Of a DNA stretch of 64,000 bases, positions 1 to 15,264 are shown one piece after another (position 1 is the first letter of the stretch; each line of letters opens with the position of its first letter). The position numbers were made by a program, and so were the translations under genes. The notes under the pieces were generated by a model, which had not been told where the DNA came from, ran no database searches, and was given only the letters and a program-made list of their open reading frames with translations. Source of the DNA: Salvelinus alpinus (lineage: Eukaryota > Chordata > Actinopteri > Salmoniformes > Salmonidae); the NCBI RefSeq assembly GCF_045679555.1, contig NC_092096.1, positions 17,994,612-18,058,611 of the forward strand. The letters run 5' to 3'.

Positions 1-2310
1 GGTTTGCTGTAGTTGAGGTTGTCGAATGAATAAAAAGTGATGTTTGTCCTCCCTGTTGTGAAGGTTTGAAGTTCCCGGGTGCCGACGAGCCCACCTGGTA
101 CAGGTTGTATAGAGGGATGGACCTCAGGGTTTAACATTACTAACATTTGTTCATTTTTTTTATAACTATACTCTGTGTGTTTTTGGTTACTAATATTTTG
201 ATGTAACTATACTCTGTGTGTTTTTGGTTACTAATATTTTGATGACACCCTTGTGGGTGTCAAAAGGGGGAATCTAAAATAAAAAATAAAAAAAACGTTT
301 ATTTTACCCACATACAACACTCTTTCCAAAGTCATTGGTTTCAAGTTCCTGGGCTCAACGGCAACCCAGTATAAGGATATTAAAGTTGGATACACCCCAT
401 AGGGGTGTATAAAGGGGGATTGTGAGGTCTGAGTTTTATTGATTGTATGGGGGGGGGGGGGAGATAAGCACATTGAACATATGTGTGTGTGTGTTATAAT
501 TGTGCAACAAAGTGTGGCTAGACATATTGCATGACTTGACTAATCTTGGGAGGGGTGCACATCACGAGGGGTAGCAAGAATGGGAAAGTACCGAAAAGAC
601 ACGATAACAGGAACTGTGAGTGCAACAACAGGAATGAGGGGCCAGACAGCAACACTCTATCAAGACAGCAGCGGACCCTCCGGAGCGCTAAGGGGCTGGA
701 CTAGCTTAAGCGCCAACACCAGCGATAGGCCAGTAAGTCTAAAACCACACTGGACCTCTACTCTAACAGGCCTGCTCTGAAGCAGGAACTAACACTTAGA
801 AGAGTTCCAGTGTTGTGTTGGAAAGTCTGTTTGAGCAGGGCGTTTCTGTTGGCTGAACTAGCCAGCTGAATTTGCTAGATAAACGAAAATGAAAGTGAAA
901 AAAGGGGGGAAAATGCTTAATAATCTCTCTCTCTTGCTCTATGTCTCTCTTGCTCTATGTCTCTCTTGCTCTATGTCTCTCTTGCTCTATGTCTGTCTTG
1001 CTCTATGTCTGTCTTGCTTCTACTTCATTTTGGAAGAAATTCATTTGTTCAAAACTGTTCAACTATTGTCTTTCTCTCTTTGAGTCAACTGCCCATATCA
1101 TGGATTTCTCAATGGAAACAAAGCCATACAAATAAAGGCATTTTCATTAATTGTATGAAGAGTGCCTTGGTCCTCCTTTCTTTTTGATGACCAATTTACC
1201 CCTTTTACCAAAGAGCACCTTCTGTCTACCAAATTCTACTATTGTGTTCCTCAGCAGTGCTTCCCTTCCTCCTCTTCTATTCTACATGTGTCTATTAAGG
1301 TTTTCAAAACTTCAGAGTTTCCTACCTGCACCGGAACGCTGATCCTGAACACTGTCGTGTCTTCCAACCTTGAGGACACACCGGTCAAATACCCCTCTCT
1401 GTCTGTCTGTCTGGATGGACTAGTGGCCAATGGGTGTGGGTGGTGGAGTGAGTCAGTTAGTCATTAACTACTACAGTAGTCACAACCCACCACGAGTCAG
1501 AAAGGGAAACAGTCATTTTGACGTAAATATATCTGACCCTACCACATCCCCTCATCCCAATACCTTCACCCTTCCCCTTACCCTTCCCCTTACCCCCCTC
1601 CCTTAACCTCACCTGTCTTCCTCTACCTGTACCCTCCCTAGTCCGTACCTAACATCTGACCTGTCTTCCCTCATGCCTTAATACATGGGTTTCACTCAAA
1701 TATGGAACTTAATCAAAGCATTTCATAGGTCTGTACCAATATCATCACTTAGGCCACATCTCACAAACAGAATGCTACTCTGTATGTATAAAACTCACCT
1801 GTGTCACTCAAGATAACCAGAAGAGGGTGCCATTGTAAAGAATCAAGAAATCCCATTTTGAAGATTTTAATGCGTAATTTACAGACAGCCAATCACTTAT
1901 CACCAATGTCAGGCATCACTCAATGATTGCACTATGAAACTCAATGAAGTATTTCAAGGCAGCACTGTTACCGCTGTTCGTCTGCAGGCACAACAACCTT
2001 GTGAAATGTAAAGGGCTTTAAAAGTTGTTTCTATTGGTCAATGGTGGAGTCGGCTTGCAGTTTCAAAATGGTGGTACCTTTCTTTATGTCTACATTTCCA
2101 AGTAACCGTTCAGGCTGACCAGTACCGTACACAACTATTCACACAAGGTGAGGTCCGGCTGACCAGTTAAGGCTGATCGGGTCATTAAGCCATAAACAGT
2201 AAAAAACAATAGAAACTAATGAACTAAGATTGTTCTCATTGTCAGCAGAAAACCCTCTTTAGTAGAAGGCCTGTGTGGCTGAAAGCACTGAACTGAGCAT
2301 TTAGAGTTTG
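1..2310. other. Left end, no gene firmly recognised
   Basis: Holds a 41-bp direct duplication at 162-244 (TATACTCTGTGTGTTTTTGG) and a 16-bp repeat TCTCTCTTGCTCTATG at about 925-1018. A possible end of a coding frame is listed separately. Otherwise I see nothing that I can name. Confidence 0.55.
63..134 (+). other. Possible terminal coding exon of an upstream gene
   Basis: The frame at 72-134 reads FPGADEPTWYRLYRGMDLRV and then stops at TAA. The amino-acid mix looks coding, and a CCTCCCTGTTGTGAAG stretch could be an acceptor. It is only 20 residues, with no family recognised. Confidence 0.2.
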
Positions 2311-2318
2311 AGCAATTC

Positions 2319-2493
2319 CAGTGGCGGCTGGTGGCAGGAGCTATAGGAGGACGGGCTCATTGTAATGGCTGGAATGGAATTCATGGAATGGTATCAAACT
2401 TATGGCAACCACGTTTGACTCTGTTCCAATTATTCCATTCCAGCCATTACAATGAGCCCATCCTCCTATTGATCCTCCCACCAGCCTCCACTG
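2319..2493. mobile_element. hAT-like fold-back MITE with 8-bp target duplication
   Basis: The ends are inverted repeats (CAGTGGCGGCTGGTGG at the left, CCACCAGCCTCCACTG at the right), and the inner arms also pair around GCTCATTGTAATGGCTGGAA. The element is flanked by the same 8 bases, AGCAATTC, at 2311-2318 and 2494-2501. An 8-bp duplication and CAG/CTG-type ends fit a non-autonomous hAT element. Related copies lie at 6442-6585 and 57793-57966. Confidence 0.88.
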
Positions 2494-2552
2494 AGCAATT
2501 CAATGTTAGCGCCCAAAGTCTCTTCAGTCATACAGCAACACTCTGGTCCTGG

Positions 2553-5916
<3,364 letters not shown>

Positions 5917-6128
5917 GATGTCTTCCTGATATTTTATCTGTGGTTACTTCTCACTGACACGGCGACGGGCAACAGCAATGGCAGACAAACTTTTTTTCTC
6001 TCACCTCCCTATCTGCCTGACTACTGTTAAGGTAATGCTTTATTTGGTAGGTGCCATTTCCTGGTTCCATCACCTTGGGAACAGAGTCCAGCTCCTTGTT
6101 GTTCTTAATAATTAACTACACCCACGCA

Positions 6129-6130
<2 letters not shown>

Positions 6131-6218
<88 letters not shown>
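6131..6218. repeat. (CT)n microsatellite
   Basis: About 88 bases of CT followed by CACACGCACACG. It lies in the shared upstream region between the tetraspanin and thap5 starts. Confidence 0.95.
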
Positions 6219-6222
<4 letters not shown>

Positions 6223-6441
6223 GCACACGCACACGTACACGTACACGCATACCTAATTACCTTCCTGATACTTGAAGTGATGTGGTCCTGGGTCCTAGTA
6301 GCCTATGAGACAATGTTATTGTTATGGCATGGGTTTGAATCCTGGGTCTGCCATGGTAGTGATAACCTAAATTTTTTGACACACAAAGTCAGCATGCTGT
6401 TTAGGCGTTTGTTACAGAACAATAAACGGATGTTTTGAGAG

Positions 6442-6585
6442 CAGTTGAGGCTGCTGAGGGGAGGATGGCTCACACTAATGGCCGGAATGGAGTGAATGGA
6501 ATGGTATCAAACACATGTAATACCCTTCCGTTCACTCCATTCTGGACATTATTATGAGCCGTCCTCCCCTCAGCAGCCTCCACTG
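6442..6585. mobile_element. hAT-like fold-back MITE with 8-bp target duplication
   Basis: The ends CAGTTGAGGCTGCTGAGGGG and CCCCTCAGCAGCCTCCACTG are inverted. The target duplication TTTGAGAG is perfect at 6434-6441 and 6586-6593. Inserted between the divergent tetraspanin and thap5 starts. Confidence 0.9.
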
Positions 6586-6657
6586 TTTGAGAGACATAAT
6601 TAACATCTAAATGCAGAATGGCTCTGGTTGGTGGGAAATATACAGTTCCACCGCCTA

Positions 6658-6673
6658 GCGCTAGAGGGCAGTG
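6658..6673 (+). promoter_or_regulatory. Candidate CTCF site upstream of thap5
   Basis: GCGCTAGAGGGCAGTG fits the well-known CTCF core (CCRSYAGRKGGCRS) on the plus strand. It sits 123 bases before the thap5 start codon, in the divergent promoter region. The motif match is by eye only. Confidence 0.5.
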
Positions 6674-6795
6674 TAATTTGGACACTGAGCCACAACTTAC
6701 GTGCCGCAGCAACTCTCTTCTCTGCCGCAGCCATACAGTAGAGGAAGACAGAAAGACTTCCGTGCACAACATTTTTATGTATTTTCAGGTGAAAT

Positions 6796-8845
6796 ATGCC
6801 CCGTTACTGTGCTGTAAAACTTTGCAAAAATCGTGGAGGAACACCCTCTAAAGAAAACAAGAGAATAAGCTTTTACCCGTACGGTATCTATTATTTTCAC
6901 ATCACGTTTCTATATGTGCAGATACAGTCCTACTCTTAGCTAGCTTAACTAGCATGCTCATATTGGTTGCTGGCTAGCGTTGTGTATCCAGCAGTGCCCT
7001 CAGAACAAATAGTTAGCTGTCATATAAAAACACAAAGCCTCCTTTGTTTACCATTGTGTATAACAGAATGACTGGTGCTGCATTAGTTGTTATTGTGTTT
7101 CTCGGGCTTCAGCCGAGGCTGAAACACTAGTAACGTTACAGAAGCAATGCTTTGTATGTAATCTTGAGAATTTGGATGGGGCTGACAAATCGAATTAGGG
7201 CATGTCAACAAATGTAGGTGTCTTAACAACATGTTGGTATTGTCTCCTCCCACAGGTTCCCCTTGCAAGATGAGGTCAGGCTGCAGATATGGGTAGACAA
7301 CATGAAGAGAGACGAGTGGATCCCCAGCAGACACCAGTACCTGTGTAGTGAACATTTCACTGAGGACTGCTTTGACCTGCGATGGGGGATCCGGTACCTG
7401 AAACACACTGCCTTCCCTACCATCTTCCCTCACACACACCATGTAAGTAGACAGACACCCCTTCTATGACACCCAACAAAATTAGCACAAGTCTTAATGC
7501 CCATTTCCAGAATAGTGATTGATATTAGAGTTTCACATGACTTTGATCATGCATTTTACACTGATCGTCATTGCAGTGTACAAAGCATTGTGTTAGGATA
7601 TTTTCTTTGGGATTCATCAGGGCTGGGGTCAATTCAATTTGAAGGCAGTCGATTCAGGAATTTATTTTAATTTAAAATTCAACAATGGAAAAAAAGTTTT
7701 GAAATAAATAGCTTCTACTCCTCAGTTTATTGAGAAGTCATTGAAAATAGATGCTGTTTTTTCACATTTTGAATTGTTATTTAAGTTTACCTGAATTGAC
7801 TGCCTTGATTTTGAATTGAACCATCCCTGGAATTTGTTAAAGTGCGACATCAAATTGTTTTGTTTGTACAACATATTTTGCAGCGAAACGCTTTAATTTC
7901 TAGATCCAACAATGCAGTACACCTAATAATACACAATAATACACACAAATTACAGAGCTATACATGGCTATATGATGATAGCATGATTTCTGTTTGTGTT
8001 TTACCATCACTCTTTCCCCTCAGGATGAAGATAGAGCCATTTCCACCAGTAAGAACACCACCAAGCCCAAAACCAGGATATGCGACGCCAACATTGAACT
8101 CATCCGCTCCCCCTCCCCTCCTGGCAAGAATACACCTCTGATTCTGAAAAGGACAGTCAGAGTGGAACCAGTCGTGGTGAGTGTCACTCCTGTCCCTAAC
8201 CCTGAGGATGCCAGTGAATCTACGGTCACTACACTGTTATATGAAAGACCGCTTGTTTCAGACACAGAGGCCTCTACTCCTAGTGAAATGGTCCTGGGGG
8301 AGGTGATGCTCTCAGAGACCCAGGCTGCAGTGTGTGAGGTGAACAGAGAACGATCTGGAGACAGTGGTGGGATACTGACAGCCTCATGCTTGAACCTGTC
8401 TGGTGAGACACTGCAGCAGCTGGATACACTGGACTCCACTGTGACTGTGCTCTGCTGTGAATCCGTCGTCCCTGTCGGCCATTTCTCTGAATGTGAAGCC
8501 ACGGTGGACGCCCTCCATGTGGCCCTCGGTCAGACGTTTAGGATCTTCCCTCTGGAGCTGCGGAGGGAGGAGTGGGTGGGAGACCGGGAGGAGGGCCCCG
8601 GGGAGGGGGAACACATCTCTGTGTACGAGCACTCCTACTCCAAACATGACACGGACCAGGAACAGCTGTGGAGGAAGACAGCCAGCCTCCACAACAAGAT
8701 CATGGAGCTGGATAGGAGAGAGGAAAGCACCATGGCTAAAATACGATCGCTTGAGAGCGAGATGGCACATCTGAAGAAGAGCAACATTGTTTTCAAAGAA
8801 AAGCAGAAATTACTAGAGGACTATATTACTTCTGCGTTGCTCTGA
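6796..8845 (+). CDS. thap5: THAP domain-containing protein 5
   Basis: Nuclear DNA-binding protein with an N-terminal C2CH zinc finger. Exons: 6796-6878, 7256-7442 and 8024-8845; phases fit and give 363 aa (human about 395). The start MPRYCAVKLCKNRGG has the CxxxxC pair and matches human THAP5 MPRYCAAICCKNR. The first donor is CCC|GTACGG because only this joins to give FYPFPLQDE, as in human. The finger continues with W, CSEHF and FPTIF. The centre is low-complexity and rich in Ser, Thr and Pro. The last 70 residues hold EHSY, then a coiled coil (LWRKTASLHNKIMEL) like the human C-terminus. It is the same neighbour of pnpla8 as in human. The ATG follows the 5' sequence GAAAT. Confidence 0.96.
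7620..7831. mobile_element. Fold-back element in thap5 intron 2
   Basis: The left end GGTCAATTCAATTTGAAGGC and the right end, read in reverse, share GGTTCAATTCAAAATCAAGGC-like sequence followed by CAGTCRATTCAGG. These form imperfect terminal inverted repeats of about 40 bases around an AT-rich centre. The family is not named. Confidence 0.6.
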
Positions 8846-9076
8846 TGTCTTAATCGTAGTGCTTTGTTTCCATTAACAACGGTCTTTCTGATGAGATGTG
8901 TTTTGTGTTGTTATTACAGGGTTATTACAGGGTTATTACAGGGTTATTACAGTCTCAATCACTTGTACTTATTTATTATCTGTTTACATGTTTCACAAGA
9001 GTTATATTACTTACTTGTAGTGAGGCCCTTCTCAAAGAGCGTTCTGGGCAGGGGATCCCTGTCCTTCCATTTGTCT

Positions 9077-9092
9077 CCGCTAGGTGGCACTG
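9077..9092 (+). promoter_or_regulatory. Candidate CTCF site downstream of thap5
   Basis: CCGCTAGGTGGCACTG is a near-consensus CTCF core on the plus strand. It lies about 230 bases after the thap5 stop. Confidence 0.55.
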
Positions 9093-9454
9093 TGTCTTTA
9101 GGATAGGCCCTGGCGCTATGCACTACTGTTTCATGTTTAGAATGACATAAATGTCATTTGGAGTGTAATTTGGAGCGTTTTAAGGGAAGTGATATTCCCT
9201 ATTCTTGTGCTACAGATGGTTGCTTGTTTTATTCAATGATATAGTATTTGTATATCATATCTACTGTGCGGTCATACGGATCCTTACTTTGCTTGTTATT
9301 AATGTATAAAAAGACAAATGTTTTTCACTACTGTTTTATATTTATGTGGATAATAACAAGTATCCTGCGGTACGTAAGTATCCGAGTAATTGAGACGATT
9401 ACACCGTTTTAGGTGTATCTTCTTGGTTCTAATTAAATGGTTGAATAGGAAAAG

Positions 9455-10070
9455 GTGCAATGCTTGCTCACTATTCAAAATATATTTTTACCCAAGCAAC
9501 TATTAAAAGCTTGACTTCATCAATGGCCTTCATCAGAACAGGTTCTGATAAATAAACCGGTTCTGATAAATACACAGGTTCTGATAAATAAACCGGTTCT
9601 GATAAATAAACCGGTTCTGATAAATACACAGGTTCTGATAAATAAACCGGTTCTGATGAATTAACAGGTTCTGATAAATAAACCGGTTCTGATAAATACA
9701 CAGGTTCTGATGAATAAACAGGTTCTGATAAATAAACCGGTTCTGATGAATTAACAGGTTCTGATAAATAAACCGGTTCTGATGAATTAACAGGTTCTGA
9801 TAAATTAACCGGTTCTGATAAATTAACAGGTTCTGATAAATAAACCGGTTCTGATGAATTAACAGGTTCTGATAAATAAACCGGTTCTGATAAATAAACC
9901 GGTTCTGATAAATACACAGGTTCTGATAAATAAACCGGTTCTGATAAATTAACAGGTTCTGATAAATAAACCGGTTCTGGTGAAGGCCATTGAAGGCCGA
10001 AACGTCAAGCTTTTAATACTTGCTTAAATAAAATAATATATTTGATGTTCAACAAGCGTTGCATCTTTTT
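9455..10070. mobile_element. Element with inverted ends and an 18-bp satellite core
   Basis: Left (about 9455-9545) and right (about 9970-10068) flanks are inverted copies: both carry ACTTGC/GCAACTATTAAAAGCTTGAC and a CAATGGCCTTCA motif, read on opposite strands. Between them, 9538-9975 is about 24 copies of GGTTCTGATAAATAAACC and variants. The 18-bp unit keeps a frame open (YLSEPV repeated), but this is a by-product of the period. It looks like a non-autonomous transposon whose middle is a minisatellite. No clear target duplication found. Confidence 0.7.
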
Positions 10071-10269
10071 GATGATGTAACTGTTTGCTCCTTGACTCCC
10101 ATTGGTTGGGCGTCATCTACTTCTTTCCATAATGTCATTAAATGGTCAACTGACTTCTCGTTGACGAAAATGCAAAACTGTGGTCCTCATTCTTGATGGG
10201 CTTACATTACCTGCAACGCTTTTATCAATGCACTGGCAATGACATCACACCTGTCATGATGAAACTGAT

Positions 10270-10615
10270 GGTTTCAAGACAACTGGGAACTCGGGACGGG
10301 GGGGGGGGGTCAAATCATGACGTCAGTGATCTTCATGTCGGAGCTTTATGCAGCTGCGGGGGGGAATCTAGCTCCAACTCTTTCTGGAGCTCCGACCGTC
10401 CCACCTGTAGATCGCTGACATCATGATTTGACCTTATATTTTATGGAGTTCCCGGGCATCAGAGGCCCGAGTTCCCGACTTGAAATTCCGAGTTGAACGA
10501 CCGTTCAAAAGTATTTTTCTCAGTCGGAGCTCGTTTTAATCCGAGTTCACAGATGTTTTGTACGCTCGGAAGTCGGAGATTTCCAAGTTCACTGTTGTTA
10601 TGAACGTGGCGTAAC
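10270..10615. mobile_element. Dispersed fold-back repeat
   Basis: Inverted arms TCAAATCATGACGTCAGTGA (from 10310) and its partner ending at 10432 enclose about 80 bases. The 3' part has GGCCCGAGTTCCCGACTTG and repeated AGTCGGAG motifs typical of a teleost dispersed repeat. No coding content. Confidence 0.6.
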
Positions 10616-10704
10616 GTCGAACCAGAACTGACCATTTCATTTCACATCACTTGTAGTGAAACATAATGTGAGCAACGACTAGCATTCCATAGGAGCAGTA
10701 GTAG

Positions 10705-11271
10705 AGGGTGTGGGCCAATCATCTAGAGCCAAAGACAGGACCTATAGGCCTATCTTTACATTATCAAAGTCAACCTATATGAGATAAATAGCAGCTACAT
10801 AAAGCACGACAGCGTTGATAAAAGGGCTGCTTGTAGGCTATTGTGAGATGAAGGGAGCTCTAATCCCAGTGTAGACTACATGCTGTTATTTTGACCTGAG
10901 ATCTATAAGAGAAACGTCACACGCCTCACAGAGCCACTCTGAAGACAAACTTAGGACATTGTCACTTTCCCAGTTTATTGATCTCAGGTAAAAAGAACAG
11001 CGTGTACACTGAGATGACTGATTGATTACCAGTTTATTGATCTCAGGTAAAAAGAACAGCGTGTACACTGAGATGACTGATTGATTACTAGTCTGCAATG
11101 CTACAAAGTCAACTTCACAGCCATTTCATTGATATCCGAGAAGACCTGTTGAGCAGTAATGAAGAAGCTGGGGACTTCACTGACGATTTAAAATCATGTA
11201 GGTTGACTTTGATAATGTAAAGATAGGCCTATAGGTCCTGTCTTTGGCTCTAGATGATTGGCCCACACCCT
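10705..11271. repeat. Large inverted repeat, two 78-bp arms
   Basis: Arms 10705-10782 and 11194-11271 are reverse complements with about one mismatch, including GGGCCAATCATCTAGAGCC. The 411-base spacer holds a 60-bp direct duplication (about 10969-11089) around GATCTCAGGTAAAAAGAACA. High identity suggests a recent event or a fold-back element. Confidence 0.85.
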
Positions 11272-11289
11272 TGTTCTGTGTCTGTCCAA

Positions 11290-13010
11290 CAGAATGTAGC
11301 AGCAGCACGAATACAAGGACACACACACAACACCCAATCATGTCGGTCATAGGAAAACAACATTTATTCAATTACAGATGTTAATTGCTGTGCTTGTGTG
11401 TTTCAATGCAGTACCTTTGTGCTCGCAACACATCTAATGAACTTTGTATTACATTAGAATATGGCCCTCAAAATGGCAATCTGATTTTGCTCCTCACTCT
11501 TCTGCCTTTAGGCTCTCTCCTAGTCATCTGACTGCAGCTCTGCCTGTTGCCAAGTCTGATCCTGTTTGTATCCTAGATCCTATGCAGAATGCAAACTGCC
11601 ATCGGGCAGGCTTTATGTCTGCACTGCACCAACCCAACGGGCTATTTCAGAAAGCAGGATTATTAATTTAGCCAGCTAACTTTGATTAGCAGACACATTT
11701 AACTATTGGTGTTGTGGTTGATTAAGAAAGCTATTTTTTTAATTGGTTGTTTTTATTGGAAATATTGTTTTGATTGGAAACTTCAGAACTGTGAAGTTAT
11801 TTCAGGCAGTTTTGGACAGTTAGCTGGCGAACGCATTGATCCAGGTTTCCGGAGCAGCAGCCTATTCACAGACTTTGTGTGATACAGGAAGAACTCCAGG
11901 TATGGTTGAACATGAACATCTAAGCACTGACTTTTTGCCTTTAGAAAAGCACTTAGTTTAATTGTACCCGTAGTCATAACAAAAGACAAGTGGTTGTTAG
12001 GTGCTACTGCCACGTGTGGAAAGTCCATTCTTTCAATGATAATTATATGCTGATGCATTCGTCATAACTGACCTTTCTAAAGGCTCTCATTAGATGCCAA
12101 ATGTTCACTTAGTCTCCCGTTGACATCACTGCATGACTACGTCAACACTCGTTAGGATTCACCCCCGCATCTTTCTGCATCCATCCGCTGAGAGAAACGC
12201 CTTCCATCCCTCGGACCCGAGGCCTTGTCTGCTTCCCAGAGGGTCTGTATAATACACTACTGTGGCCCATTTGGAACGCGCTCCCTGACTGCACTTGCCT
12301 GAACGACTCGTAGGAATAATTGAGGTGTTTAGCATTATTCCAACGCATTAGTCAAGACTCTAAACAAACAGACTTAATGGGGCCATTGTTTGTTCTGTAC
12401 TTAGAGTCTAATTTCATTTCAGAGTAATAAGTCTTTTGATGGTATTATTATTGTTGTTTGTGAAAGGCTAATGCTAAATGAAGCATCCATCCACTGTGTT
12501 ATGTCCATTCAAAGATAGAGTATACTTCTAGTAATTGAAGGCGAGCTACTAATCACCTGGAGTCTAAAGTATTAACATGCATTATGCATGGTATTGTCAG
12601 AACAGGTCAGTCGTTTTTGCCTTTAATTTGAGAAAAATGACTACAGACAGAAAACAACGTTTATTCTGGAAGTATTTACACAATCATTATTGGTTCAATT
12701 GAGTCGTGGCGCTGTTCCACGTGTATCATGCACATAAGTGACAAGTAACCTGACGCAGCGGGCGTTTCCCTCTCTCTGGTCCTGAGGAGAAAAATGTACT
12801 GTTGGGGGAGGTTCTCTTCTGCACTGTTCAACCAATCCAGTAAATGTGGAGGAGGAGTTAAGGTGGAGTGTTGCCGTGTCTACGTCCTGAAGAGGAAGTC
12901 GCCTCACAGACTCTTCCTATTTCCCCTGAAAACCAGATGCATCCGGTTGTTGCCGACCCGTCGAGGGTGGAGGACATGAGACACGAAGACATCCAGTTCA
13001 TTCACCATGG
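11290..13010. other. Gene-free stretch
   Basis: The minus-strand 91-residue frame at 11783-12058 is unexplained. The text from 11640 (TTTCAGAAAGCAGGATTATT, TTAGCCAGCTAACTTTGAT) looks like part of a teleost dispersed element. Nothing else assigned. Confidence 0.45.
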
Positions 13011-13012
13011 TT

Positions 13013-13099
13013 ATGTCCCAAATGGCACCCTATTCCCTTTATAGTGCACTACTTATGACCATAACCCTATATGGGGAATAGGGAGCCATTTGGGATGCA
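13013..13099. mobile_element. Small fold-back MITE (CCCAAATGGCACCCTATTCC family)
   Basis: TGTCCCAAATGGCACCCTAT at the left and its inverse at the right enclose TAGTGCACTACTT. This is a common salmonid repeat, with further copies at 20844, 47889, 52976 and 59059. Confidence 0.8.
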
Positions 13100-13182
13100 C
13101 CCTTGAACACATCTAATCCGTCTCTGAGACTGTGCTTTTAATGTACGTGAAGGGATTAGATGGACATACCAGGGCATTCTTA

Positions 13183-14240
13183 GAGGATGACATGTCTGAT
13201 CACAGAGCTGTTGATCTCTCCTGGAGATAGAGGATGACATGTCTGAACACAGAGCTGTTGATCTCTCCTGGAGATAGAGGATGACATGTCTGAACACAGA
13301 GCTGTTGATCTCTCCTGGAGATAGAGGATGACATGTCTGAACACAGAGCTGTTGATCTCTCCTGGAGATAGAGGATGACATGTCTGATCACAGAGCTGTT
13401 GATCTCTCCTGGAGATAGAGGATGACATGTCTGAACACAGAGCTGTTGATCTCTCCTGGAGATAGAGGATGACATGTCTGAACACAGAGCTGTTGATCTC
13501 TCCTGGAGATAGAGGATGACATGTCTGAACACAGAGCTGTTGATCTCTCCTGGAGATAGAGGATGACATGTCTGATCACAGAGCTGTTGATCTCTCCTGG
13601 AGATAGAGGATGACATGTCTGAACACAGAGCTGTTGATCTCTCCTGGAGATAGAGGATGACATGTCTGAACACAGAGCTGTTGATCTCTCCTGGAGATAG
13701 AGGATGACATGTCTGAACACAGAGCTGTTGATCTCTCCTGGAGATAGAGGATGACATGTCTGAACACAGAGCTGTTGATCTCTCCTGGAGATAGAGGATG
13801 ACATGTCTGAACACAGAGCTGTTGATCTCTCCTGGAGATAGAGGATGACATGTCTGAACACAGAGCTGTTGATCTCTCCTGGAGATAGAGGATGACATGT
13901 CTGATCACAGAGCTGTTGATCTCTCCTGGAGATAGAGGATGACATGTCTGAACACAGAGCTGTTGATCTCTCCTGGAGATAGAGGATGACATGTCTGAAC
14001 ACAGAGCTGTTGATCTCTCCTGGAGATGGAGGATGACATGTCTGAACACAGAGCTGTTGATCTCTCCTGGAGATAGAGGATGACATGTCTGAACACAGAG
14101 CTGTTGATCTCTCCTGGAGATAGAGGATGACATGTCTGATCACAGAGCTGTTGATCTCTCCTGGAGATAGAGGATGACATGTCTGATCACAGAGCTGTTG
14201 ATCTCTCCTGGAGATAGAGGATGACATGTCTGAACACAGA
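13183..14240. repeat. 47-bp minisatellite, about 23 copies
   Basis: Unit begins GATGACATGTCTGAACACAG and ends CTCCTGGAGATAGAG. Two variants differ at one base: TGATCAC or TGAACAC. The rare variant falls at copies 1, 5, 9, 16, 21 and 22, suggesting partial growth in blocks of four. No stop occurs in three minus-strand frames, which produces long false ORFs. Confidence 0.97.
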
Positions 14241-14450
14241 GGGACTAAAGAAGGGTCTGAGGACCACTACAGTCTCTCTCTCTCTCTTTCTCGCTCTCTC
14301 TCTCTCTCGCACTCAGAGGGACTAAAGAAGGGTCTGAGGACCACTACAGTCTCTCTCTCTCTCTTTCTCGCTCTCTCTCGCACTCAGAGGGACTAAAGAA
14401 GTGTCTGAGGACCACTACAGTCTCTCTCGCTCTCGCTCTTGCTCACTCAC
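14241..14450. repeat. About 70-80-bp tandem repeat, three copies
   Basis: Each copy starts CAGAGGGACTAAAGAAG and ends in a CT-rich tract with TTTCTCGC. It directly continues the 47-bp array, sharing the CACAGAG junction. Confidence 0.85.
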
Positions 14451-15260
14451 AAGCACACTTAGAACCACTACAGTGTCAACGGGGAGGAGTGGCCATAACC
14501 ACTCCCAAGACATACTAATATAGCTTAGCCTACAATTGCCATGGAGACACAAAAACCCCACAGTAACCACTCTGATCCATAAAAGCCAATGAAGAGTCGA
14601 AATTGAGTGTTTGTTTTCAGTACGAGACGAGCCAAGTAAACAAACCTGTGGTTACTGACAGATGTTCCCACCATTGTTCATTAGAAATCGTCTATAATTG
14701 GGACTGATTGGCTGGGAGAGAAGTCTCTTAATTGATTTTGTATTGAATGCTCAGTAGGTGTCCATCAAGGCTAATTGAGGCATGTTCATCAAGTAAATGA
14801 ACAACATGTTCTTCAGTGAATTCTATAAAGGCAGGTGAATGACAGGCGCGGTAATCTAACTGTAACCTGTAGAATAAACCCTGCAGTACAGCACATACAG
14901 TTCCATGTAGGAGTCATGTCTTTGGAACAGTGGGCCTTTAAAACTCTGCAGTTCAAACTATATCGAAACGGCACCCCACCACTGTTTTGGTAAACATCTG
15001 TTTTGAGGCTATACTCTGTTTACAATTGCATTGTTTACAAATATTGGAGTAAAAACTGTTTTTCGATTGGGTTCTGATAGGGTACGACAGATAAACTAAA
15101 TTCATGGGGCATTTATAAGTAATATTCTTCAGGAATCAATGGGTAGATTTAATTCATTTCAAAGTCCAAAAATGGATGTAGGAAATGCAGACTGCCCCCT
15201 TAAAGACGAAGTACAGTAATTATGTGAATGCAGGTAGTGGTTATGAAACCTGTTGGACAA
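14450..15260. other. Gene-free stretch
   Basis: Ordinary AT-rich sequence between the 47-bp satellite block and the fold-back element at 15265. No features seen. Confidence 0.5.
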
Positions 15261-15264
15261 GCCA

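Larger units (their letters stand above)
5917..6795. promoter_or_regulatory. Divergent intergenic region, tetraspanin / thap5
   Basis: The 879 bases between the two start codons must hold both promoters and 5' UTRs. They contain a (CT)n tract, a hAT-like MITE and a candidate CTCF site. A TTTTCAG 11 bases before the thap5 ATG could be a splice acceptor for an untranslated first exon. No clear TATA box was seen. Confidence 0.5.

Noticed and set aside
9471-9917. 148-residue YLSEPV repeat protein
   Set aside because: An 18-bp repeat inside a transposon-like element; the period explains the open frame.
11783-12058. Minus-strand 91-residue frame MHQHIIIIERMDFPHVAVAP
   Set aside because: It reads plausibly, but I recognise no family and the flank looks like a dispersed repeat. 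Not called as a gene; a protein search would decide.
13067-14227. Overlapping minus-strand frames of MSSSISRRDQQLC type
   Set aside because: Readings of the 47-bp minisatellite in three frames; no coding signal outside the array.
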